A stretch of 64,000 nt of DNA from Effrenium voratum (taxonomy: Eukaryota; Sar; Dinophyceae; Suessiales; Symbiodiniaceae): positions 489,501 to 553,500 of the forward strand of contig CAUJNA010001591.1 of NCBI GenBank assembly GCA_963377175.1. The letters are read 5' to 3'. Made by a program: the position numbers and the translations under genes. Below are positions 22,113 to 33,513 of the stretch, in pieces. The notes below the pieces were generated by a model. The model did no database searches and had not been told where the DNA came from. It saw only the letters and a list, made by a program, of their open reading frames with translations. How positions within the stretch are numbered: the stretch's first letter is position 1; each line of letters starts with the position of its first letter.

Positions 22113-22932
22113 TTCGCTGTGTTTGCACGGAGACGCGTGTGCGAATTGGAGATCGCAATTATCTTGCACAAGCCGTGCAATCACTGATTGAGCCTAGTTG
22201 CGAGGTCGCAGCAAAGGCAGGCCCAGCTGAACTCGCTCTTGCTCTCCTGTTTCTTGGTTTGTCGTCCTGCAGCTGCATGACAGAGACTCAGAAACAAACC
22301 CGAAAGGGAGCGCTGAGCAGGAACTCAAAAACAAACCCGAAAGGAAGCGACGCAAGAAGGAAAGAAGCATCGTGGCATCGTTGGCCGGGAAACAAGTTAG
22401 ACGACAAAGAGCGAAAGAAAAGTGGTCTCGCCGAACCATCACCTGAGCAACACGAAAAGAACAACCCGTTCTTTTTGTTTTTGTAGCACCGTTAGAACAT
22501 GACTAGGATGACGAGACAGGCAAAGAGACACGACGCAGACAGCCGCAAAGACAGAGACTTTGCACAGAACTTTTGGATGGTCTCGAGCCCAAACACGAGC
22601 CCGACCACCCCCCCGCAAAGAAAGAAGACCAACGAGCCGAACCGCGCTCAAACCCGCCCCCCCCCCCCTTCCTCACACGCGCCCGAGGATCAGCTATAGA
22701 GGCTAGTCGGGGTACAGAACAACATGGCCATCATATACATAGTATTCATATTCACTACTAGATGAGTATATTGATATGTATAGCCGTTTTTTTTTGTTTT
22801 TGTTTATACTAGTTCGAGGTTTATGACATCCCATTCACGAATAGCTCGTTGCAAGGTGAGTTTCGTCCCCCTCCCCCCCGCACACCCGCTGTAGACGAGT
22901 GCCCAGCCCCATGCAGCGGATTCGTTTCGGAG

Positions 22933-22995
22933 GAGCACTTGGACGGCTTGCGGAGGGCGCGCGAAGAGCGCCGCATCTCGGAAAGGAGTTGGCCT
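22933..22995 (+). CDS. candidate short helical exon
   Basis: After TTTCGGAG the frame reads EHLDGLRRAREERRISERS, strongly helical and charged, in GC-rich DNA. The upstream 22840-22930 is GC-rich as well and may hold a second acceptor (CCATGCAG). The donor is not resolved. Confidence 0.35.
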
Positions 22996-23637
22996 TTTCA
23001 TGGCGGCCTTGGCACGCCGAATTTGGACCTGTTGCCTTTCTTAGAAAATTCCTGCATGGTTGCTTCCAACCACAAAGTTAGCAGTTAGATAGTCATTCAG
23101 GCCTAGGTGTGAGGTTGGAAGGGACTCCAGGAGGAAGCTTACCACTCTGGCCCTCGAATTGAGGCAAGCTCATACCTCCCCGTACAATTGGAGCATCATG
23201 TTTTGGATTTCAATCTTAGAGGAGATTCCGTGCTGGGTGGTTTTTACAGGGAGAGACCTGGGAACCCTGAGCCAGGTACGTTTAAGGAATGGCTGGGTTC
23301 CTGTTGACCCAGGACCCGAGAAACAGACACCGCCCAATCCGCCAGGCCTATGGGCCCGTCACATTTGATATCATTTGATACTGAGTTTTGGCACTCCTTG
23401 GTCCTTTGACAAGCAGGATGTATACAATTTGTTGACTAGATATATACATATATGTAGAATAAAGAAAAAAGGAAAAAACTATTCCTTCTTCCTGGCATGT
23501 GTTTTTTGAGTTCGAGTTTTCGTTCCGTCCGCACCCATCGGCCAATGCTCACCCTTGATTAAACAAGCGCTTCCTTCAAGACAAACTCGCCAAAAAGGAA
23601 AATGGGGGGTGTCTGAAGTCAGCGTCAACTGCACTAT

Positions 23638-23877
23638 TTGAGCGACCGTCATGATGGAGGCTCCTTCAGATTCCCCCCCATTACTGCAATGTTTTCCAGG
23701 TCCGGTCAATTGATTGAAATGTTCCGGTGGTTCGGAGTCCGGAGGGAGTATTTGTATGGGGCCCAAAGTCAACTCATCTCAGTAGTCTCAGCCAGCAATA
23801 AGCAATCAGACATGTTTCATTTGGTGTTCAAGGGATGGTTACCTTGGTGGCCTGCCATAATGGTTGGGTCCAGGTGA
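23638..23877 (+). CDS. candidate exon, unknown protein
   Basis: An 79-codon frame with good composition: FSRSGQLIEMFRWFGVRREY, YGAQSQLISVVSASNKQSDM, FHLVFKGWLPWWPAIMVGS. No family recognised. Confidence 0.35.
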   Translation: MSDRHDGGSFRFPPITAMFSRSGQLIEMFRWFGVRREYLYGAQSQLISVVSASNKQSDMFHLVFKGWLPWWPAIMVGSR

Positions 23878-24397
23878 GTCTTACTGGGATGTTTTTCCCC
23901 CGCGTCGCAAGTAGGTTGTAACTATGGTCATAGCTAGGAAACTTGGGTGAGCCCGCATAGACTTACGTGTGGCATCTGCATGTTCCTGCTTTAACCCGCA
24001 GAAGGTTGACATTTTGCAGGGGTCGGATCAGCCTGGCCAAGGGAATACCTTCCTCCCACAAACGTGGCACCTGACAGGGATTCCATTGAAGACAGATTTC
24101 ATCTTCCAGGTACCCTCCCATAGATGCCATGTTAGCGGGAGGGAGGAAGGGTAGTTGTTACACGGTACTCAAATGGAACCTCATGGAGTGGTGTTTTGTT
24201 CAGGCCCCCCTTTTCCAAGGGCCCTCTTTTGAGTAACACTCAGTTAGCACCTGCTATCCTTTTGGTTTGCCCTTAAAAAGGCAACCAAGAAAGGGTTCCC
24301 CCAAAAAAGAGACACCCAGACTGCCATCTGATTGCTACTCACTTTTGGTCTCCACACCTCAGACGAGTCGCTCGCTCACTCATTCGCTCGCCTCGAG

Positions 24398-24443
24398 GCA
24401 AAGAGGAGGAGCGGCTCACTGCAGCGCTGAACTGCGCCCCAGT
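24398..24443 (+). CDS. candidate short helical exon before R9
   Basis: After CCTCGAG the frame reads KEEERLTAALNCAP and stops at the left edge of an R9 repeat (CCCCAG|TTGCCC). The next helical segment begins at the right edge of the same repeat. Joining the two directly keeps an open helical frame, but the donor would not be GT, so the exact border is uncertain. Confidence 0.3.
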
Positions 24444-24549
24444 TGCCCAGTGGTGCCCTTTTTCTTGTTGTGTTTTTCCACAATGTCAAGTCAACAACCA
24501 AAAAGAAGGATGCTTTTTTTGTCCCATGGAAATCAACTGGGCATCTGAG
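24443..24549. mobile_element. R9 MITE-like repeat, copy 1
   Basis: Left CCCAGTTGCCCAGTGG and right CAACTGGGCATC are imperfect inverted ends; the better copy is 45583-45663. It lies exactly between two helical coding segments, with TCTGAG at the right edge acting as an acceptor. Confidence 0.5.
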
Positions 24550-24605
24550 GCACGGAGCAGAAGATGGTCTCGCAGCTGGCGGAAGAGGCGCTCGCTCAAG
24601 CCGTG
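24550..24605 (+). CDS. candidate short helical exon after R9
   Basis: Starts right after CATCTGAG and reads TEQKMVSQLAEEALAQAVG, an amphipathic helix. The frame stays open to 24700 but loses the helical character after about 24610. Confidence 0.4.
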
Positions 24606-25066
24606 GGAATACTGTGGAGAGACGAAATCCATTTCGCACCACGTAAGAAACCTATGATGCTTCCCCTGGAAATACCAACAAACAATGGTTTCCTATGGTT
24701 GAGGTAGTGCAGGATTTTGTCCGTCCACAGTAGGGGTGGTTCCCCCATCGACGATTTGGGCAAAGCTAAGAGGGTAAATGTGGGATGTGCAAGCATCTGA
24801 AAGCATCTGAAAGCAAGCCAGAGCAGAAGATTTGATTTTCAGTCGTCCCCCTCCGAAGTGGGGCTTCCGCGATGAATCCAGGGCATCTGAGTCAGAACTA
24901 TTTGGTTGCAAGGAGATACATTCCCCTGTTGGCCTGTGAAGCGAAGACCATGACTCTGCCCAAAATGAGCCCACAAGTAAGTTCCCACCAAACCTCACTC
25001 CCTGAGTTCCTGGACTTTGCTCAAGTGGAAACACCATTTTAGGGGCCAACAAGTTTGGACTCGTGA

Positions 25067-25387
25067 TTGAAAGTGAGAACCCGGGCTGGACAATCCGGGC
25101 TGTCACAACCGCAGGGTTGTCACCTGCACCTGACGCCGACGCTGGTGGATGGCCTGCATTGTTTTTTTCCTGGGCCGCCAGTAGCTGGATTTCATGTTCC
25201 GCCTGAGTCAGATGACTATGAACTCCTCAGTGCCGGGCAACAACGAGGTACCCATCAAGCCATACTTTTTTGAGTTAGGGAGCCTTTAGCGGACATTGTT
25301 CACATGGGATTGTGCACTCCTGGAAGATCCCTGCTTCGTGTCCCTTGTCCTTCTGAACTTGTTTCGACCATGGAAAACGATGACTAG
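25067..25387 (+). CDS. candidate exons before R4, unknown protein
   Basis: A first frame (25067-25273) reads AGFHVPPESDDYELLSAGQQ. A second frame follows from about 25277 and reads PLADIVHMGLCTPGRSLLRV then PCPSELVSTMENDD, ending with a TAG that coincides with the left border of an R4 repeat (GACTAG|GTCC). If the R4 copy and one ATGA target duplication are removed, the frame continues as ENDEGPEPLQ. Confidence 0.35.
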
Positions 25388-25500
25388 GTCCCCCCGGTAG
25401 TGCCTTTTTACCCTTTCTTGCCGGAGTGTTCCGCTACTAAAAATAGACTACAGAAAAAAGTTGGTACCCTTATTCTAGTCTCTCTACTGGAGGACCTAGA
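25385..25500. mobile_element. R4 MITE-like repeat, copy 2
   Basis: Terminal inverted repeats CTAGGTCCCCCCGGTAG and CTACTGGAGGACCTAG, flanked by ATGA on both sides (GATGA|CTAGG ... CCTAG|ATGAGG), a likely 4-bp target-site duplication. Interior ACTAAAAATAGACTACAGAAA as in the other copies. Confidence 0.8.
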
Positions 25501-25506
25501 TGAGGG

Positions 25507-26202
25507 GCCTGAGCCTCTTCAGCGGAAGCTATGAACAGGCCTTCCCAAGCTTGCGAAAAGGCCCGATCAGCTTCCAAAGTTGAAGAGGAATTCTCCAAGG
25601 AGACAGCGTGCGTCAAGGGCGCCCCACAGGGTTTTTCTCCCTTGTTGGGACAACCGCCATTGCTTGCGTTGCGAAAGGGGGGGGGGTCGGGGGGGGGGGC
25701 CAAAAACCCCCGCCCCCAAAAAAATGGACGCGTATATAGCCTGTTTGAAGATTGTCGCCATGCAGATTGTCCTTGTAAGATTTCCCGAACAAAAGGGCGG
25801 TTGGTTCGACCACAATGTTTCTTAAACATGTGTAGTGATTCCGCTTGGAAGCATGGCCAAGCCTCACGCACGGGTTTATACCAGGACAACCCTGATTCCT
25901 TTGTAGGAAGTCCTTTGATCTCATGTTTTCTGCTTTCTCCTTTCCCAACATCGCGAGCTGCTTGTTGCGGCGATTTTCCTCAATTTCCCTGTGAAGCCAT
26001 CACAGGGGTTGTCTGGTTGGATATCGGAGAGGCGCCTCCAGTGCTGAACAACTTTGGAAGGGCTTTCCCTTCAAAGCAAAAGAACCATTGTTCTCGTTTC
26101 CCCATGGAAGCAAAAACCGCAGTTGCTTTCCCATTCGCTGTCAGGACACGGCGAGGCAGCAGTCTGAGGCGGGGTGCTGGGCTGAAACTGGTTCCCATGT
26201 GA
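25507..26202 (+). CDS. candidate long exon, unknown protein
   Basis: Open for about 230 codons, the longest non-repeat frame outside the retroelement: CEKARSASKVEEEFSKETAC, SLFEDCRHADCPCKISRTKG, DFPQFPCEAITGVVWLDIGE, FPMEAKTAVAFPFAVRTRRG. A Gly-rich stretch is encoded by a poly-G run at 25677-25700 that could also mark an indel-prone spot. Several short Cys-rich pieces are seen but no zinc-finger spacing that I can name. Confidence 0.4.
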
Positions 26203-26324
26203 AGCTGGAGTTTACCCAGATGTCACATTGTCCAGAAGAGTCCAAGCCACGGATGCTGGGGTTTCATTTGGTTTCCCTTTGGAACCAGAAAGAAAAAGGT
26301 ACCCTCAAGAAAAGACGGACCCAT

Positions 26325-26418
26325 GTATGTCCTCACTCCCTGACTTTAGACGATAGACATTTTGGGAAGACCATCGTGGCAAGCAAATAAGTTGAGGCTT
26401 GTGTTGGTCAGGAAGTGA
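26325..26418. mobile_element. R7 MITE-like repeat, copy 1
   Basis: Left CCTCACTCCCTGACTTTAG and right TGTTGGTCAGGAAGTGAG are inverted ends. The interior TTTTGGGAAGACCAT recurs at 26604 and 29155. Related CTGAGTTCCTGGACTTT fragments occur near 24993, 26757 and 53049. Confidence 0.6.
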
Positions 26419-26603
26419 GCGTCCGAGAAAGTTGGCATTTGAGGTTAAGGAGGCACTTCAAGACGCATTGGCGAGATGTGTCGAGATAGTATCCAGATCA
26501 AACTGGCTATTTGGACGAGGATGGAACGACTTGACCTTGAATGGAATACATTATGGTTGTGGTAGATGGGGTTGAGGTGGCCAATTGATGTTCAGCAAAC
26601 AAG

Positions 26604-26712
26604 GTCTCACTCACTTCTCCAGTTTCCGGACTTGAACCTTTTTGAGAAGATCATGTTCGAGGCATACAAACAGACTGGTTCTGACCAATCCACTCAGGAA
26701 GGGAGTCTCCTT
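26604..26712. mobile_element. R7 MITE-like repeat, copy 2
   Basis: Left GTCTCACTCACTTCTCCAG and right CACTCAGGAAGGGAGTCTCC are inverted ends, with TTTGAGAAGATCAT in between. Confidence 0.55.
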
Positions 26713-27246
26713 TGTTCCCTTTGGCCACTGGGCAGAGTAAGGTCAAGTTGCTAAAACTCACTCACTGAGTTCCTGAACTTTACACTTCTTGGGAAGACCA
26801 GTTTAGCGGAAAGCATCTGTTTTACACTTGTTTTGATCAATCCAGGAAAGGGATATATCCCATGTTTGGTAGACAGATCCCCAAGGGCCCAACCATCGCT
26901 TCAATTGAACATCAGATGTGTGGCTGTATCTCGACTTGTTTGTTTTCCAGACAGATGGGTTTCCAGCGCCCTGAATGAGGCCACGTTGAGTTACAGCATC
27001 TACCAGCTAGCTTCCGCATAGCATGTTTTCCTCGAACTCGCACAGGGAATGCAGCAACACTTCTGGTAGTTCTGTTCCAGACCTTGTAACTTGCCTTGTT
27101 GATCGCCACAATTGCGACAACTTGTGGTTGTAGCGCACTTACATTGTAGTCACATTCCGTGTGTAACTTGGTGATGTGTCACTTGGTTTGTGACTTGTTT
27201 ACTTGAAGCACATTGGATGCCCCAAGGGGTGCAATTAAACAAATCA

Positions 27247-28090
<844 letters not shown>

Positions 28091-28257
28091 TAAACTCGTC
28101 CGACCGCACAACCCGATCGGTGAATTGCGACAAGTTGCAGCGGTTCCCCTGCAGCCCTACTTGCAATGTATAGGGGCTCCATCTAGATGATATCAGATAT
28201 ATCAGGGTTACTTGGGGCTTAGGGTTTCCTTGAGAGGTTTGGTTTTCGTCCCCAGCC

Positions 28258-28357
28258 TCCCGGGTCCTAAGTACCCCATATTTACGGGTTTGGGTTTGGT
28301 TCAAGGGGATTCGTCAATCATAGGTTCCTCAAATCCGCAAATTATGAGGTACTTGGA
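28258..28357. mobile_element. R6 MITE-like repeat, copy 2
   Basis: GGGTCCTAAGTACCCCATAT ... ATGAGGTACTTGGACC, close to copy 1 at 8829. Ends are inverted repeats. A helical coding segment starts 33 bp downstream. Confidence 0.7.
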
Positions 28358-28389
28358 CCTCCCCGGGCCCGTTCCGGGTTCCTGCCGAG

Positions 28390-28440
28390 GCCACGCAGCG
28401 TTTGGCCTTTGCGGTGGCGGACGTGGCCAAGCAGTTGCAG
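28390..28440 (+). CDS. candidate 51-nt helical exon
   Basis: After GCCGAG the frame reads ATQRLAFAVADVAKQLQ, a clear amphipathic helix in GC-rich DNA. The right side is CAG|GACCC, which would be a GA donor; GA and GC donors are reported for dinoflagellate introns. Confidence 0.4.
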
Positions 28441-28487
28441 GACCCTTGGGGTCTGCGACAAGTAGACGAAACACGAAACAGGGATTT

Positions 28488-28590
28488 GGGTGTGGGTCAA
28501 AATTAAACCACTAGGGGACCACAGGTTTTAGTCTTTGGCTCCACTTACCGGGGTGCCATTTTGAGTACCCATTTTTGACCCACAGCCATT
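28488..28590. mobile_element. R3-like repeat with shared ends
   Basis: Left GGTGTGGGTCAAAATT and right ATTTTTGACCCACAGCCA match the R3 inverted ends, but the interior (AAACCACTAGGGGACCAC) is different. A second MITE using the same termini. Confidence 0.6.
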
Positions 28591-28613
28591 TGAGCATCCG
28601 AATTTCTGTGTAG

Positions 28614-28741
28614 AGATGTGGCTGTGGGTCAAATCCAATGGTACCATTTTGGGGTGGGTGCACCACCCATTATAGAACTTATTTTAGTGGGGATTGGGAT
28701 GTTCACTGGGGGTACGGGCTCTTGCCCCATGGCCATGTGGG
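28614..28741. mobile_element. R3 MITE-like repeat, copy 3
   Basis: TGTGGCTGTGGGTCAAATCC ... TTGCCCCATGGCCATGTGG, with interior CCATTTTGGGGTGGGTGC and TTAGTGGGGATTGGGATG. It starts about 25 bp after the R3-like repeat ends. Confidence 0.75.
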
Positions 28742-29154
28742 TCATTGAAAAGATGACCACCAAACTGCAAGGTTAGGAAAGTGGCTTAGCTGTCTTGGGT
28801 GTGCTTGGTTTGACATTGAGCTGATTGCCTCAATTGCTGCAAACCAAACGGGGACGGACATGAACATTGTGCCAGATCCCCTTTTAATCCCCAGCGAGAC
28901 AAATGAGAAATCCCGAAAAATAGGGGAGGTCCCCTTTGGATGGGAAAGGTGTCTAGAAAACATGATAATCAACAGAGCGTTTAGGCAATATGAATGGGGG
29001 GACGGTATCGCTTTTGTAAATTGACCGCCAGTCAGTCACGGCCATTGGACAGGTTGTGACCTTTTAGGGGAGATGTGGTGTCCGATTTTTGTTGGTTTAC
29101 CTTGGCGTCAAAAAGATGGCGAGAACTGAAGCAAGGAAGAACATTGGCATTGGT

Positions 29155-29270
29155 GTCCCTCACTCCCTGACTTCACGGACTTTACTCACTTTTTGGGAAG
29201 ATCATTTGGCTGTACCAAGAAGTTCATACTTTGTCTGGCCAATCCACTCGGGAAGTGAGGTCCTTTTTCT
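29155..29270. mobile_element. R7 MITE-like repeat, copy 3
   Basis: CCCTCACTCCCTGACTTCAC at the left and CTCGGGAAGTGAGGTCC at the right are inverted ends; TTTTTGGGAAGATCATT inside matches the other copies. Confidence 0.6.
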
Positions 29271-29564
29271 TAAAACCCCCTCTTCAAGTGGCCACATCTC
29301 TACTTGTGCCAATCGGGTCTTTGGAGCAAAGCCAGGAGCAGGCTTGGAGCCAATCTATGGCCAATATGGGTGTGTATTTGTTTGAGCGCACCCTTTTTTG
29401 GGTGGTTTGAAAGGGAACCCAACAGGACACTCACCCAGTTTGAAGGTTCCTCCATTTTAAGGGAAAAAAAAAACATACGTTCTTTTAGGCCCACCTGTGA
29501 CACTGCAAAATCTAAGGAAGTGACAACCTCCTGGTTCCATTTCGGCCGAATTTCGCTTCGGTCA

Positions 29565-29640
29565 GGAACCGGAGAGCGACCGCACGGCTGAGGCGGCCTG
29601 GGAGTATCTCTTTTGGTCAATAGGCAAAGACGGAGAATGT
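29565..29640 (+). CDS. candidate short exon
   Basis: TTCGGTCAG is a plausible acceptor; the frame then reads EPESDRTAEAAWEYLFWSIG. Charged and helical at first. The donor is not resolved. Confidence 0.3.
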
Positions 29641-29660
29641 GGTCCCTGGGCTCTTTGCAT

Positions 29661-29743
29661 CACGGCTTTCTTGGCGAGTTTAGATATGTTGATTTGCAAA
29701 ATACGGTTTTCTTGGCGAGTTTAGATATTTTGATTTGCAACAC
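29661..29743. repeat. tandem duplication, about 41-bp unit
   Basis: Two near-identical copies of TTTCTTGGCGAGTTTAGATA followed by TTTGATTTGCAA. Confidence 0.8.
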
Positions 29744-30179
29744 CTGTTAAGTGGGAGGGCAAATCTTATGCCTTTGTTTGATGATCGTCATCCATCGGCT
29801 ACATCCTCTGTCATTCTTGCTCGTGGTTGAAAGCTAGTTTGCCACACTGGACTCAGTTCCTCCCCCCCCAACACGCGTCACATGTCAGTGGGGGACATGT
29901 TCTCCGAGGGAGGAATGCTTCCGTCCTTATTGTAGCTGCAGAATCCATACTTAATCAATCGGTTTGTCAAAATAAGGATTTGGAGCCCCCAAAATGGAGA
30001 CCGGGGGATTGTGGTAGTGCGCTTGTTGTGTGAATTTGAGGTTTGATATCTTGAGCAGGCTGTACGCTTGCTTTGCTGAAGAGGACTGGGAATTGCGAGT
30101 TTTGAATCCCTCAACGGGGTCCTCTACATGGATTGTTGCAAGCATGCAGCTAGCTGCTCATCTGTTTGTTCTTGTTTGG

Positions 30180-30500
30180 CATTCGAATTGACCTAGAGTT
30201 CAAGTACTTTATAGAAGGACAAGCTGGTCGGTTCTTTAATTTGCCTGCCCCTTAAACGGAGTGAACAAATAATAGAAACTCAAAAGGAAAATGTATGTTT
30301 TGTTTGATTGGTGTACTAGTTAACAATTCGCGCTAAGCTTCAATCATATGTTGGTAGGCAATCAATTTCAAGTCATAGCTTATATTATAAAGAAAATAGT
30401 AGGTCCGATTCAAGTAGGATTTTAATTAAATTTTAAGTAAGTAGCGTCTAATAAGGAAAGACAATCGTGTTTTGTTTCCCCTGAAAAGGAGTGCACAACC
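30180..30500. repeat. R10 AT-rich dispersed repeat, first locus
   Basis: Degenerate units containing GGACAAGCTGGT, TGCCTGCCCCTTA and TAGCGTCTAATAAGGAAAGA. The same words recur at 40840-41220. No coding sequence seen here. Confidence 0.5.
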
Positions 30501-30716
30501 AGTAAAAGCCCGCGGACTCCCATGAACATTCCATTCCAATAGGTTTACAACATTTTTGTCAATAAGATTGCAATTGGACTTTGAGTTATCAATTCACTCA
30601 TTCATCACATGCTCATTTAATAATTAGTTCACTCATTTGCGTACTCTCATTCATTGAATGCCATTAATCCATAAATATCTTGACTTATCCAGAAATTCCT
30701 GTATTTATGCATTCTT

Positions 30717-31505
30717 TCACTCACTCACTCACTCACTCACTCACTCACTCACTCACTCGCTCACGCTCACGCTCACGCTCACGCTCACGCTCACGCTCAC
30801 GCTCACGCTCACGCTCACGCTCACGCTCACGCTCGGTCACTCTTTCACTCACTCACTCACTCACTCACGCACTCACTCACTCACTCACTCACTCACTCAC
30901 TCACCCACTCACCCACTCACCCACTCACCCACTCACCCACTCACCCACTCACCCACTCACCCACTCACCGACTCATTCATCGAATGCCCTGTATTAATTC
31001 GCTTGTGTATCGCATGCCATGCATTGGTTCACTCATTCATCGCATGCCATGTAATCGTCCACTCACTCACTCGCACGCTCGCTCACTCACTCACTCACTC
31101 ACTCACTCACTCACTAACTCCCTTTCTTCATTCATTCATTAATCTCATTCGTTCGTTTGTTCGTTCGTTCGTTTGTTCATTCATTCATTCATTCATTCAT
31201 TCATTCATTCATTCATTCATTCATTCATTCATTCGTTCATGCATTCATCCACCCATCCACCCATTCATTCATTCATTCATTCATTCATTCATTCATTCAT
31301 TCATTCATTCATTCATTTGTTCCTTCGTTCCTTCGTTCCTTCGTTCCTTCGTTCCTTCATTCCTTCATTCCTTCATTCGTTCATTCATGCATGCATTCAC
31401 TCATTTGTTCTTTCATTCATTCATTCATGGATTGATTGGTTGGTTGATTGATTTATTGATTTGATTGATTTGATTCATTCATTGATTGATTGATTGATTG
31501 ACTGA

Positions 31506-31536
<31 letters not shown>

Positions 31537-31697
31537 ATTGATTCATAAATTTGCTTCCGCACAAACTGATGCATGTTTTTGAATGCAAGTCTTTCATGCA
31601 TCCATCGAACGCAATCCAATCAAATAAACATACATTAATGTATTCATCCAGTCAGGGCAGTTTTTCAGTTACTCGTTCAATCAGTTAGTGATTTAAG

Positions 31698-31783
<86 letters not shown>

Positions 31784-31905
31784 GTCAATCAGTCAATCAG
31801 TCAATCAGTCAATCAGTCAATCAGTCAATCAGTCAATCAGTCAATCAGTCAATCAATCAATCAGTCAATCAGTCAATCAGCCAATCAGTCAATCGGTCAA
31901 TCAGT
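30717..31905. repeat. mosaic of tetra- and hexanucleotide repeats
   Basis: In order: (ACTC)n to about 30760, (GCTCAC)n at 30761-30836, (ACTC)n, (ACCCACTC)n at 30900-30970, a short non-repeat piece, (ACTC)n, (ATTC)n at 31170-31320, (CCTTCGTT)n, (GATT)n, (TTGC)n at 31507-31535, a short unique piece, then (AATC)n and (AATCAGTC)n at 31690-31905. Each array differs from its neighbour by one or two substitutions. Long His/Ser/Leu/Phe ORFs are read-through. Confidence 0.95.
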
Positions 31906-32069
31906 CAATTGGTTTGTGCAGTGAGGAGCTCCAGCTTGAGACGTGAGTCGCCGTCGAAAGGGTTAGGGAGCTCCCCAGGCTGGATCCCACAGCCATTCTA
32001 GGTTGACTTAAGCTCTGTTTATGCTCTTTCGGCCTTGTTTTGATGGCTCGCGCTTCAAAGCTGCTGCTT

Positions 32070-32620
32070 CTATTCGCGCTTGCTTCGCAGCGCGTCGCCA
32101 TTATAGGTTAGCCGATAGCCAGAAGACTGAAATTTATCATCTCTTGCCTTGCAGACGAATTGATTCCGACCCATCCCGGGTTTCACGAAGTACGTGTGCG
32201 GGGCTTGTCCAGTAGCATCGAACAGCTTGGTCTCCGCTGCATCCTCAAGTCTGGAAGACTTTTCATAGAACATGTAAAGGTTGATCAAATCGGCGGGATC
32301 TGTCGCAAGACTGTCCTCAATGCCCCTGCGGAGGGAGCTCTTTCGGCCGTCTCCAGCCAGGGTCAAGTCCCACTGCTGCTTGCCACTCTGCGCAGCAAAC
32401 TTGATCTTCTTCATGAACACTTCCTTTGCTTCAGGCGACAAGTGGGCCTGCTGCCATGGGCAAGGCGCCGACGCTGGCGCTTCATTGGAAAGCTCCGCGG
32501 AGATCACCCATACGCGGTGGGACTTGTTCGCCACTCCATTGAAGCTCAAAGGCCGGAAGTTTTTCGGCACACCATCAGACGAGGCAATGTCAATCTTGCA
32601 CGTCTTACCTTGGATGACTC
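32070..32620 (-). CDS. unidentified minus-strand coding segment
   Basis: Frame from about 32620 down to 32070 with a Met at 32570. It reads GVANKSHRVWVISAELSNEA, HLSPEAKEVFMKKIKFAAQS, ATDPADLINLYMFYEKSSRL and KFQSSGYRLTYNGDALRSKR, all natural composition. Upstream on the same strand another frame gives DGDLEARVQKMEEARGTVLA, coiled-coil-like, then a stop near 32640. A plus-strand frame of 242 codons overlaps it but is Arg/Leu/Ser-rich and reads as its shadow. It may be a gene fragment or a retroelement remnant. Confidence 0.45.
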
Positions 32621-32934
32621 TTGCGGGTCAATTTGGCTAGACTTCCTGTCTAGCACCAGAAGCTCCAAAGGGCCTTCACCTTGGCCAGAACTGTCCCTCG
32701 AGCTTCTTCCATCTTCTGCACCCGCGCCTCCAAATCGCCGTCTTCTTGAGCTGAGGAGTCTGCACGGGCAAAGCATGACACGTGACCGATTCATGAAAAT
32801 CAAGACAGCGCCACTACCCATCTACGTTTCCCTTTCCTTCCAAACAGGACAGATGGGCAGCGCCTATCCACACGTTTGCGCTGGATAAGCGCTGCTGACT
32901 GCCAATCGAAAACACCGGCTGATAAGGTCTTCTT

Positions 32935-33077
32935 CCGTGTGTGTTTGCGCCTAGGTTACTTCTGAGGAAGGCTACGTGCTTGCAGCGTGTTCAGTGTTCC
33001 TGGCTCGCTTGCCTGCTATACGACCTTCTGCCTAACGTCAAGCCCCACAGGCAGCTTTGCCGCAAAAGGGGAAAGTC
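32935..33077 (+). repeat. host repeat interrupted by the retrotransposon
   Basis: GCTTGCAGCGTGTTCAGTGT, GACCTTCTGCCTAACG and CACAGGCAGCTTTGCCGCA closely match 38890-39003 on the far side of the element. The match ends at AGTCTCA, where repeat A1 begins. This places the element in or beside a pre-existing dispersed or tandem repeat. Confidence 0.7.
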
Positions 33078-33146
33078 TCATAATTCTGTTCACAGGGACT
33101 TGAGGAGCATTTTTGAAAGGGGCCGCGGCCCTCATGCTCAAGCTTT
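33078..33146 (+). repeat. split direct repeat A1
   Basis: Begins TCATAATTCTGTTCACAGGG and ends CCCTCATGCTCAAGCTTT. Identical to A2 at 38611 except one G/A difference (TTTTGAAAGG against TTTTAAAAGG). Confidence 0.9.
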
Positions 33147-33513
33147 TAGATGCTCCGGTGGTTAGCCCTTTGCTTCACATGGTTGGCCGCCTGGCAAGCT
33201 GAGCAATCACGCTGGGATCACAGCTGTGTTTGCAACTGCACGTGCCAGCTGGAACCCATAGTGTGCCCGGGCAACAGCTTCTTTTGAGAACTGTTAAAGG
33301 GGGCATTGTGGGCTCTGGCTGGCTCTCTCTTCAGTGTTGGACGCAGGGCATTTCAGAAGTCAGTGTCATTGGTCAAGTCTGCTTGGGTGAAGTGGAGCAA
33401 AGCAGAGATCACTGAAGAAGGCAGTGGTGACAGCCTGGCGGTGGAGGATTTGCAAAGCAAGGCACAGGAGCAACTGCGGCTGATTCGAAGTCGAAAAGCC
33501 TTGAGGGTTTTAG

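Noticed and set aside
30658..31464. 268-codon His/Ser/Leu/Phe ORF
   Set aside because: Translation of tetranucleotide repeats; no unique sequence.
30717..31905. Possible CRISPR array
   Set aside because: Repeats are contiguous short units without unique spacers or cas genes.
32160..32888. 242-codon plus-strand ORF
   Set aside because: Overlaps a minus-strand frame with better composition over most of its length; Arg/Leu/Ser bias typical of an antisense shadow.
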